The notes under the pieces are model-generated. The model was given only the letters and a program-made list of their open reading frames with translations. It was not told the origin of the DNA and searched no databases. DNA of 64,000 nt, from NCBI RefSeq assembly GCF_051013375.1, contig NZ_CP142125.1, one strand, 5' to 3'. Made by a program: the position numbers and the translations under genes. How positions within the stretch are numbered: the first letter of the stretch is position 1; each line of letters begins with the position of its first letter. Below are positions 31,101-36,830 of this stretch, in pieces. The stretch is from Kordia algicida (lineage in GTDB: Bacteria > Bacteroidota > Bacteroidia > Flavobacteriales > Flavobacteriaceae).

Positions 31101-31272
31101 TCTGATCGGTTTTCGCAAGTTTATAAATCTCGGTAACTTTTTTAAAAGCAGACTTAGTTAGTCCTTGTTTTTCAAGCTTTTCGAGTTGTTTCCAAAGATC
31201 TGTATAATTATCTTGAGCATTTGAAAATTGGCTAAATAATACGATCATAAATATAGTGAGGATGTTTTTCAT
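25171..31272 (-). CDS. alpha-2-macroglobulin family protein
   Basis: 2033 residues with a signal peptide ending at FSNAQ. MG2 lies near residue 584 (FLFTDRSIYRPAQIVHFKG). An acidic, low-complexity segment (EEESLGDGDGDDF, near 1220) stands just before the A2M domain start (FFFPQLQTDADGNV, near 1254). The thioester motif ECAEQ lies near 1487, and the C-terminus ends in a receptor-binding-like domain. Sequence and length of most blocks match the other A2M at 10404-17039, so they are paralogues. This copy lacks the inserted plug. Proteases cut A2Ms in the bait region, which should lie near the acidic segment. Confidence 0.92.
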   Translation of the reverse strand: MKNILTIFMIVLFSQFSNAQDNYTDLWKQLEKLEKQGLTKSAFKKVTEIYKLAKTDQNNPQIIKAFLHKAKYQLALEEDAQLTIIKDLKAEIKVQKAPSKNILQSILANLYWQYFKNNRYKFYNRTETAQKVDTNDFRTWDLETLFKEVSFYFDASLENSTQLQKLDLSKFDAILITEKNSKKFRPTVYDFLAHAALDFYKSPENSINRPADTFEIDNDEYLCNAELFVNLKLTSNDPFSLQFKALKLYQDLVRFHLKDRSPEALIDINIKRLEYVAQKATFDDVKKKLIQAYQNEATTHISHPYTAMYYVESASEHRFLGAKYEANKEEKYQWHYQKAIAYCDMVISKYPNSFAAKQAKNIKIEITKKTIEITTEEVIPVGKHSLLSIRYRNVEKLHFTAYKLTYKQKEQYEKLYDKDQRTAMLNKLPKAKVWNATLPTENDYQFHRTEIAAPPLENGFYIITASLDDKINNDFLAVDVIQVTDFALIHKKTPSHYIFQVVNRTDGTPIVNQNVHIDYDLGYERKSRSKTLTTDNTGSITLESERSYRMSDINVTIATKKDTAHFGNFYISNRSFGEDKPINVGFLFTDRSIYRPAQIVHFKGILLRRDGTTSTILTNEKVDVFLRDANYQEVKTITLTTNEYGSIKGEFVLPNNGLTGNYSITIRQTGRNLGSTNFSVEEYKRPKFSAEFLPISETFAINDSVITKGNAKAFAGSVISDAKVIYSVKRTPRYPSWVYWRRPYINTKSQQITNGETTTDATGNFKISFKAIPDASVDKKLLPVFDYEISADITDINGETRSTSTIVRVGYHSLKASVVVPQKLDVSEKNQQLKIITKNLNGEKVPAKGTITIHKLQAPDRVLRKRQIPVPDYTSISEKDFKELFPHEAYTKEEQDYKFWKKGKNVFSESFNTGASAEMSLGKIKRWESGKYIVELTTTDENGYEIKDIAFTTVFDKKDKTTTDNKLVEILTDKDKYLPNEEVVLTILSGVKNLQVTVDVEKNKRLIASYLVSTENGKKVIRIPVNKEDEGGFKIHCTTTIFNSFIEQQIPVVVSYPPSQLTIETLTFRDKLKPAQEETWSFRIKGPKGEKVAAEMLSSMYDASLDEFREHNWQFSPFNRPQYYSYININANRSFGTTRFNAYETIDKEYHYQSYDRLNWFGLYFYQRSRVRFKKMALEANSVSEKRMAAPVMDDVEGSGSVLAFSNAGRGYVNDAEEESLGDGDGDDFNTYRGNVYQKEKVTKKEIETVVPRKNLQETTFFFPQLQTDADGNVSFTFTTPEALTKWNLQLLAHTKDLNSATETLSTVTQKELMILPNVPRFLREGDEIVISSKISNLSDKNISGTAMLQLIDPMTGNDINPALFPRTGTPKQSFSVTANGNTQVSWLLYIPKGIQAVQYTITAKAGEFSDGEQSALPVLSNRMLVTETLPMWIRSDETKTFTLDKLASTGSANASSSLEHHKLSLEITSNPAWYAVQALPYLMEYPYECAEQTFARYYANSLASHIANSNPRIQEVFNQWKSSDALLSNLEKNQELKSLIIQETPWVRDALSETEQKKRIALLFDLNRMKNEQSKSIQKLTQMQLSSGGFPWFKGGRANRFVTQHIITGLGHLQKLNVSVNDKETTKIIQKAMRYLDAEFIKEYKDIRKYNKKADLSKDHLSYSQLHYLYMRSFFPEIPKSKEVTTISDYYLDQIDNYWLSRRLYAKGLMAMVSHRMNHPKTATAILRSLEENSITSDELGMYWKENTASWYWYQAPIETQALMIEAFSEISNDVTTVDNLKIWLLKHKQTNRWSTTKSTTEAVYALLLQGSDWLSVTDMVEVTVCDQKITPADLEAVKVEAGTGYFKKSWNGNEVKPEMAKVTLTKKGKGIAWGGLYWQYFEDLDKITTAETSLKLSKKLFKRTYDATGEIITEIDENTKLEVGDLVRVRIELRNDRPMEFVHMKDMRAAGLEPINVLSQYKWQDGLGYYESTKDASTNFFFDYLPKGVFVFEYDLRVNNAGDFSNGISTIQSMYAPEFSSHSEGVRVKVD

Positions 31273-31401
31273 TCGGTTTAAAATTTTATCACAGTGTAAC
31301 AGCTTCTTTTTCGTTGCACACGAATCATTTAGTATAAAACTAAAAAATAAACTTTTACGTATGTAAAGTAAGGATTTTATAAGAAATACGGTTTATCTCT
31401 G

Positions 31402-31416
31402 CATTATTATTTGTGA
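31402..31416. promoter_or_regulatory. 15-nt sequence shared by both A2M upstream regions (copy 2)
   Basis: Exact second copy of the 15-mer at 17241-17255, here in the divergent gap between the A2M gene and the TPR gene. The gap also shares ACGAATCATTT with the other upstream region, but in a different order. Confidence 0.35.
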
Positions 31417-31464
31417 ATTAGCAAAGAGTATTCCAAAGTAATATGCTTAATACAGATGAAATAC

Positions 31465-31472
31465 TATCTTTG
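31465..31472 (+). promoter_or_regulatory. Bacteroidota -7 promoter element for the TPR gene
   Basis: TATCTTTG is a perfect TAnnTTTG element. Transcription would start near 31480, after the in-frame ATG at 31475, which supports the ATG at 31511 as the real start. Confidence 0.55.
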
Positions 31473-31510
31473 GAATGATAACTGCATATGTTATTGAAAA
31501 TAGAAAACGA

Positions 31511-32464
31511 ATGAAATATTATTTTTTGGTCTTTTTGTGCCTTCCGATGTTGTTATTTAGTCAAGCAACTAAAGAAAATATTGAACAATTATTTGAACAA
31601 AAACAGTATAGCAAAGCAGAAGATATTTTGAAAACTGCTGTAAAAAATTCTCCAAATGATCCTGTACTTATTGAACTTTTGGGCGATTCGTACGGATATC
31701 AGAAAAAATGGGATGAAGCTATTGAAATCTACGAACGTCTGGTAGAAATGGACGATCATAATGCAAATTATCATTATAAATATGGTGGTGCCATGGGTAT
31801 GAAAGCACTGATTGTAAATAAGTTCAGAGCTTTAGGACTTATTGGTGATATTAAACGTTCTTTTAATCGTGCCGCAGAACTCGATCCGAATCATATTGAT
31901 GTGCGTTGGGCAATGGTAGAATTGTATATGCAGTTGCCTAGACTTTTGGGTGGAAGCGTGAAGAAATCGATGAAATATGCCAATGAACTTGAAAATCTTT
32001 CTAAGGTTGATGGCTATTTGGCAAAAGGATATATTTATGAATATGATGATGAACCAGAGTTGGCAGAGAAGTTCTACAAAAAAGCGATTGAAGTTGGCGG
32101 TTCGTTGACGTGTTATGACAAATTGACAAAGTTGTACGAAAAGCAAGATCAGCCATTGAAAGCGATTGCTAATATTGAAAAGTCACACAAAAAGCATCAG
32201 CGAAATGCAATGCATTATCAAATAGGAAAGGTTGCTGCCGATTATAATATACAGTTAGATAAAGGCGAGAAGTGTTTGTATTTGTACATCACGCATTACA
32301 CGTCAAAAGATGGTGTTCCGTTATCGTGGGCATATTACCGTTTGGCACAAATTTTTAAACACAAAGGCAACAAGCAAAAAGCTTTGGAATGGATTGATAA
32401 AGCGTTGGCAGAAAAAGAATTGAAACCTTTTAAGGAATATAAAGAAGTGATTTTAGAGATGTAA
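31511..32464 (+). CDS. exported TPR-repeat protein
   Basis: About 317 residues from the ATG at 31511; an in-frame ATG at 31475 precedes it. The later start is chosen because it opens with a signal peptide (MKYYFLVFLCLPMLLFSQ) and because a promoter element overlaps the earlier one. The mature part is made of tetratricopeptide repeats: EDILKTAVKNSPNDPVLIEL, then KKWDEAIEIYERLVEMDDHN, and near the C-terminus QKALEWIDKALAE. TPRs form protein-binding scaffolds; the partner is unknown. It is transcribed away from the neighbouring A2M gene. Confidence 0.8.
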   Translation: MKYYFLVFLCLPMLLFSQATKENIEQLFEQKQYSKAEDILKTAVKNSPNDPVLIELLGDSYGYQKKWDEAIEIYERLVEMDDHNANYHYKYGGAMGMKALIVNKFRALGLIGDIKRSFNRAAELDPNHIDVRWAMVELYMQLPRLLGGSVKKSMKYANELENLSKVDGYLAKGYIYEYDDEPELAEKFYKKAIEVGGSLTCYDKLTKLYEKQDQPLKAIANIEKSHKKHQRNAMHYQIGKVAADYNIQLDKGEKCLYLYITHYTSKDGVPLSWAYYRLAQIFKHKGNKQKALEWIDKALAEKELKPFKEYKEVILEM

Positions 32465-32726
32465 GTATTACTCAAACATCGTAACAACGCGTGTAAGTGC
32501 TGCAGAAGTTTCCGCAATTTTTAATCGATTAACCATTCGGTAGTTTTTGCATTCTCGATTGTAACTTATTTAATATGAGTTTGTTGTGAAATATAATTGG
32601 TCATTTTTGAAAAATCTAAAAAAACGACAGAGGTATAGTTTAAGTTAACTAAATCTTTGAATGAGTTAAAACCACTAAATTCAAAAATATATATTTGCTC
32701 TTTTAAATATAAATATCTTCAATACT

Positions 32727-33902
32727 GTGATAACGCTACGCAACCTTAAAAAAATAAAGCATACCTTCATTTTTTTATTAATACTATTCGGATTTTCTAC
32801 TTCAGTAAATGCTCAAACTTTTGATAAACTTAAAGAAATATTTACGTTTTATCCAAATAAAAAAGCGGTAGAAAGAGATTCAACGATTTACAAGCAAAAG
32901 TTTATTGTAGCGCCCGTTTTTTCATATTCTCCAGAAACGAATTTCTCTTTTGGTACAGGAGCCAAATACCTTTTCAAATTTAACGGAAGTGGTGAAGAAA
33001 CAAGAGTTTCAAATATGCCAATGTCCATTCAATATACGCTGAACAATCAATTTTTCGTGTATTCAGGTTTTGAGGTATTTACCAACCAAGAAAAATGGGT
33101 AATTGAAGGAAATCTACTATTTCAAAATTATCCGAGGTTATATTACGGTATTGGAAAAGACACGCCCGATAGTGCAGAAGAACAGTATGACTATAATCAA
33201 TTTCTTTTAGAGCCTATTTTTCTAAAGCGAATGTTTCATAGATACTTGTTTGTTGGAGCAGGATTTAGACTCAATCATATTTATAATACAGATTTTGAGG
33301 CTGATGGACTCATTGATAGAAACAGACCAGATGGATTCAATGGTTCTACGTCAGTTGGTGCTGAGGTTGCGATGTTATTTGACAGTAGAAGCAACATACT
33401 AAACGCTCAAGATGGTTGGTATTTTGAATTCACACACGGTGAATATTTTAAAGCATTGGGCGGAACTCATAAATTTAATCTCACACGATTTGATTTAAGA
33501 CACTATTTAGACGTATCTAAAAAAAATAACGATATTCTCGCATTTCATGTGGTGGGACAATTTTCACGTGGGAATCTACCATTTTCAGAATATGCCTTTT
33601 TTGGAAGTAGTGAGATTATGCGTGGATATCAAGAAGGCCGTTTTGTAGAACGTGATTTGCTCGCGACTCAAGTAGAATATCGTAAAAACTTCAAAAATTC
33701 TCGTTGGGGAATGGTAGGATTTGTAGGAACAGGCGACGTTTACAACGATGTAAAAAGCTTTCAGTTTAAAACCTTAAAACCTAATTATGGTTTGGGCGCA
33801 CGATTTATGATTGATAAATCTGAAAACTTAAATCTTAGACTCGATTGGGGATTTGGAAAAAATACCAACAATTTTTATTTTACAATTGCTGAGTCGTTTT
33901 AA
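32727..33902 (+). CDS. BamA/TamA-family outer-membrane beta-barrel (surface antigen D15 domain)
   Basis: 391 residues from a GTG at 32727. A signal peptide ends at SVNAQ. The rest is a 16-strand-type barrel: alternating hydrophobic strands, EIMRGYQEGRF near residue 294 as the loop-6 motif (VRGY/F type), and a C-terminus ending in Phe (FTIAESF), the outer-membrane insertion signal. There are no POTRA domains, so this is a short Omp85-type barrel rather than BamA itself. Such barrels in Bacteroidota are of unknown cargo. Confidence 0.85.
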   Translation: MITLRNLKKIKHTFIFLLILFGFSTSVNAQTFDKLKEIFTFYPNKKAVERDSTIYKQKFIVAPVFSYSPETNFSFGTGAKYLFKFNGSGEETRVSNMPMSIQYTLNNQFFVYSGFEVFTNQEKWVIEGNLLFQNYPRLYYGIGKDTPDSAEEQYDYNQFLLEPIFLKRMFHRYLFVGAGFRLNHIYNTDFEADGLIDRNRPDGFNGSTSVGAEVAMLFDSRSNILNAQDGWYFEFTHGEYFKALGGTHKFNLTRFDLRHYLDVSKKNNDILAFHVVGQFSRGNLPFSEYAFFGSSEIMRGYQEGRFVERDLLATQVEYRKNFKNSRWGMVGFVGTGDVYNDVKSFQFKTLKPNYGLGARFMIDKSENLNLRLDWGFGKNTNNFYFTIAESF

Positions 33903-33962
33903 CGGAAAAAATATTATTGCTGAATTTAAGATTGATACATAGATTAAGAAACAACTGAAATT

Positions 33963-34481
33963 TTATTTATATAAGATTTTCTCAACAGTTAATTGGTCTG
34001 AAAATCCACTCAATAAACCCCAATTGGAACTAATAGGCTTTATAAAATCCCACTCAGGATCAATTCCCATAGCATCTTTTTCATCTCCTTGTACAATTAC
34101 TTCATTATTTTTATAAATGAAATCAAGGCGATAATTATTTTGTGGAATGATGATTCTACCACTTTCAGACGTTTCAACAATAGCATTTCGAAGTTCAATA
34201 TCATTTAAGAAAATACGATTCAATCTAAGATATGCTAGAATTTTTTGGCGAATTTCTAGTTTCGATTCTTTACAAACTATCTTAATTTGAGTTGTATTTA
34301 AATTGTCAATTTGAGTACTCCAACCATCAAAATCTTCAGCACGTTCTATTGTCGGATTTTCAGAAACTATCGGAGTTTCTACAGCAGTAGAATTCGTATT
34401 GGAAGTTGTTGTTTTAGTAGCACAACAAGAATTAAAAATCAATACAAATATCAAAAATAATGACACAGAAGTGGTTTTCAT
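33963..34481 (-). CDS. lipoprotein of unknown function
   Basis: About 172 residues from the ATG at 34481, chosen because it opens with a lipoprotein signal (lipobox cysteine at residue 19, LIFNSC); an earlier in-frame start at 34532 gives no signal. The mature part begins with a Thr/Ser-rich linker and ends in a small domain I do not recognise. It lies downstream of the tRNA-like terminator. Confidence 0.6.
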   Translation of the reverse strand: MKTTSVSLFLIFVLIFNSCCATKTTTSNTNSTAVETPIVSENPTIERAEDFDGWSTQIDNLNTTQIKIVCKESKLEIRQKILAYLRLNRIFLNDIELRNAIVETSESGRIIIPQNNYRLDFIYKNNEVIVQGDEKDAMGIDPEWDFIKPISSNWGLLSGFSDQLTVEKILYK

Positions 34482-34543
34482 AAACTTAATTTTAAGAAAC
34501 TTCAAGATATAGAAGGAATTTTTAAAACACAAATCGGGACTTT

Positions 34544-34581
34544 AAAAAAAGAAACACAGCTACATTTCGTAACCGTGCTTC
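34544..34581 (-). terminator. intrinsic terminator after the tRNA-like pair
   Basis: On the minus strand a 13-bp stem (7 bp plus 6 bp, with a few G-U pairs) and a 5-nt loop (GAAAT) is followed directly by seven T. It lies 8 bases after the 3' end of the second tRNA-like, so the protein gene and both RNAs form one unit. Confidence 0.85.
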
Positions 34582-34588
34582 GTTTTGG

Positions 34589-34660
34589 TCTGATAGTAGG
34601 GCTCGAACCTACGTCCATCCGGTAATCGAGCCGGACGCTCTACCACTGAGCTATATCAGA
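34589..34660 (-). tRNA. tRNA-like RNA with 8-nt anticodon loop (downstream copy)
   Basis: 72 nt, no intron. The cloverleaf is complete: 7-bp acceptor stem, T8 A9, 4-bp D stem with loop AGTGGTA, 5-bp anticodon stem TCCGG/CCGGA, variable loop TGGAC, and T arm GTAGG-TTCGAGC-CCTAC. The D-loop GG and T-loop TTCGA for tertiary contacts are kept. The anticodon loop, CTCGATTA, has 8 nt instead of 7, so the anticodon (CGA if T33 is fixed) is uncertain. The base before the acceptor (G) can pair with the base after it (C). No CCA is encoded directly after a 7-bp stem. Confidence 0.75.
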
Positions 34661-34664
34661 CATA

Positions 34665-34736
34665 TATAGGTGCAGGGCTCGAACCTGCGTCCAATCGGAG
34701 TGAGAGCCGACCGTTCTACCACTGAACTAACCTATA
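34665..34736 (-). tRNA. tRNA-like RNA with 8-nt anticodon loop (upstream copy, overlaps the protein gene)
   Basis: 72 nt, built exactly like its neighbour 4 nt downstream: 7-bp acceptor stem, TA, 4-bp D stem with the same loop AGTGGTA, 5-bp anticodon stem GTCGG/CCGAT, the same variable loop TGGAC, and T arm GCAGG-TTCGAGC-CCTGC. The anticodon loop CTCTCACT has 8 nt; CTC (Glu) is one reading. Its first 21 nt are also the last codons and stop of the upstream protein gene. No CCA is encoded. The shared unusual loop size in two copies argues against random decay. Confidence 0.75.
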
Positions 34737-36113
34737 TTTTTTACCTGAAAAGTATTTATGCTTTTTTAGTACTGTTGCCAAATACGGATTTGAAATAGTT
34801 ACGCCATGTACAAGTTCGGGAGTTGGTTTAAATTTTGCAACACGCTGAACTCTTGGCGCAATCCATCCAGATTTTGTTGGATTTATATTTGCTCGTTTAC
34901 AATGCCATTCAACTAATTTTTTAGTACACTTTTCTTTTCCTTGAAACACTTCCCAAGGCAATGGAATTTTATTCCAAACTTCGGTATTCGGATCCAATTG
35001 TCCACCACTTGAATAATGCCAAGCAACAACATCGCCTGCCATTAATCGTAGTACTTTTCCAAAACAAATTTCATCCAAAATATACTCCATTCCTAAAGCA
35101 TAAATAATATTCATCCAATTGTCTCTTGCTTTATTCCAAGCACCAGCCGTATTGTTCCAAGTTGTTGAATCGTTTCCTCTTTGTACCACCATAGTTTCAC
35201 GATTGAAATCATTTTTGTTCCAGATTTCTGCTAAGAATTCCGCAATTTCTTGCAAAGTTCCTGTCCATTTTCCTAGTAATTTTCCTTTCTGTTCATCAGA
35301 GAGTTTTGTAATTACTTTTTGACCAGAATAGATATGTGCAATTGCCCACCAATTTGCTGAATTTGCTTTACAACGATTTAATAACATTTCTGAAATTTCA
35401 TCAAAAGCGCGCTCTTGACTTGTATTGGTAAATACACTTCGTAAGTTACATCTTGTGTTGTAATAGGCAATAAAACATGCCGAATTATAATCTTTTTGAA
35501 ATTCAGAAAATTCAATTTTGTGTGACAAACCGTGTTTTCCTATTTTTTGGAATTCAATCTTTTTTATTTCACGATGTAATTTTGTCAACTTCTTTTCGAG
35601 TCGCTTCAACAAACGCCATTTTTTATTATAATTACGTTTGCTAAGATCTAAACCTTTTTCTTTTCGTTGTAATTTATTTAATCGATCTGATAGAAAATTA
35701 TTAGCACCAACTTCCTTAAAAATGATTGGAGAAACTGCTGCGATAAACTCCTTAATTGCATCAATATTATTATAATCAATAGATTCATTAGGAGTAAGTT
35801 TAAAGATTTCGATCGTTTTTTTAACCTGCTTTTCTGCACCAACAGCAGTTGCAAATTCTTGCATCATGGACGTGTAACCCAAAAAAGTATTTTTCAGTGA
35901 ACCTTTGGCAGCTTTTTCTAAAATTCTCTTTTCTTCAAAAGAAAGACGTTCTCCCAATAACTCAAGAATCATTTCTGCAACATCTTCTGGACGCTTGCGT
36001 TGTTGTAAAGTTCTGTGTAATTCTTTTAAGGTTATCATCTTTTTGTTTTTTAAATCTTCAACAAACCTAAAATGATACTGCGCATTCATTTTGCGTAGTT
36101 GTTTTTTTATCAT
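34716..36113 (-). CDS. Trp-rich basic protein of unknown function linked to tRNA-like RNAs
   Basis: 465 residues if the first ATG (36113) is used; ATGs at 36089 and 36038 are alternatives. I recognise no family. The N-terminal half is helical and strongly basic (KWRLLKRLEKKLTKLHREIK near residue 160), as in RNA-binding proteins. The C-terminal half has about a dozen tryptophans, for example SANWWAIAHIYSG and AGDVVAWHYSSGG. No signal peptide or membrane segment. The last 6 codons and the TAG stop lie inside the first 21 nt of the downstream tRNA-like, so mRNA and RNA share sequence. A role with those RNAs is inferred from this arrangement only. Confidence 0.7.
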   Translation of the reverse strand: MIKKQLRKMNAQYHFRFVEDLKNKKMITLKELHRTLQQRKRPEDVAEMILELLGERLSFEEKRILEKAAKGSLKNTFLGYTSMMQEFATAVGAEKQVKKTIEIFKLTPNESIDYNNIDAIKEFIAAVSPIIFKEVGANNFLSDRLNKLQRKEKGLDLSKRNYNKKWRLLKRLEKKLTKLHREIKKIEFQKIGKHGLSHKIEFSEFQKDYNSACFIAYYNTRCNLRSVFTNTSQERAFDEISEMLLNRCKANSANWWAIAHIYSGQKVITKLSDEQKGKLLGKWTGTLQEIAEFLAEIWNKNDFNRETMVVQRGNDSTTWNNTAGAWNKARDNWMNIIYALGMEYILDEICFGKVLRLMAGDVVAWHYSSGGQLDPNTEVWNKIPLPWEVFQGKEKCTKKLVEWHCKRANINPTKSGWIAPRVQRVAKFKPTPELVHGVTISNPYLATVLKKHKYFSGKKYRLVQW

Positions 36114-36146
36114 AAAAAAAGTCCAACAGTATATTGTTGAACTTTT
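36114..36146 (-). terminator. terminator-like hairpin directly before the start codon (possible attenuator)
   Basis: On the minus strand a 12-bp stem with a 6-nt loop is followed by a seven-T run that abuts the ATG at 36113. One pair is G-U in the minus-strand RNA but would be A-C in the plus-strand RNA, so the structure is kept for the minus transcript. It may end the upstream lipoprotein transcript or attenuate the gene. Confidence 0.6.
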
Positions 36147-36189
36147 AAATATGACATAATAAAAACCTGTTGCGCATTTAGATAAAATT

Positions 36190-36310
36190 CGTCACTTCGA
36201 GTGAATTTTACGATTGAAAATGAGTAAAATTAGTATCGAGAATAGAATTTTTAATACGAAAATAAGTTCTCGATACGATTTTTCGTACCTCAAAATCACT
36301 CGAACGGACG
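36190..36310. repeat. imperfect inverted-repeat intergenic element
   Basis: The outer arms pair TTCGAGTGA (36196-36204) with TCACTCGAA (36296-36304), extended by CGTC/GACG with two mismatches. An inner 9-bp pair, TATCGAGAA with TTCTCGATA, lies at 36234-36242 and 36267-36275. There is no ORF inside. It resembles a small nonautonomous element (MITE or REP-like). Confidence 0.55.
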
Positions 36311-36363
36311 TTTCATTGAATATTTGAGTTCTAAATGCACAACGAGTTAATAAAAGTATATTT

Positions 36364-36723
36364 TTATTTCTTCTTGACTAAAGTGAGAATTTCTTTTTCT
36401 CCAAAACGACTCATTACAAATTGCAACGTATCTGTGTTGAGTTTACTGATTTCAACACCAATTTCTAGTTTTCCTTTTGGTGTAGAATACAACATTCCGT
36501 TTGCAATCTTGTACACGCCAGTTTCTTCCATATTATTAATCTTTGATTGATACGTTTTATCTGCTTTAAAATTAAAATACACATTGTTATTACAAAGATC
36601 GGCTCCTGTTGATTCTGTAATCCATGTCGTGCAATTCCATTCCCCTGCAATTTTTTCATATTGCTCTGAAGTATCACAAGAGATCAACAACAGCGCGCAC
36701 ACAATTACTATTACTTTTTTCAT
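36364..36723 (-). CDS. lipocalin-like small lipoprotein
   Basis: 119 residues. Lipobox cysteine at residue 16 (LLLISC). The mature part, IAGEWNCTTWITES then YFNFKADKTYQSKI, follows the lipocalin-like pattern of small Bacteroidota lipoproteins. It is similar in design to the proteins at 21725 and 40901, but the sequences are not close enough for me to call a recent duplication. Ligand unknown. Confidence 0.65.
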   Translation of the reverse strand: MKKVIVIVCALLLISCDTSEQYEKIAGEWNCTTWITESTGADLCNNNVYFNFKADKTYQSKINNMEETGVYKIANGMLYSTPKGKLEIGVEISKLNTDTLQFVMSRFGEKEILTLVKKK

Positions 36724-36830
36724 ATTATTTATTATTTTTTGAGTTGGTTTTTGTTCTTACTTATATCAGTGTACATGTTCAGATAAAGGTTACAAAAGCA
36801 ACAGAAGTTATTCTTTAAATCATTATATAC

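Noticed and set aside
34716..36113. Ro60/TROVE protein as the partner of the tRNA-like RNAs
   Set aside because: The context recalls Ro60-Y RNA loci, but no vWA/MIDAS DxSxS motif or recognisable TROVE signature is seen.
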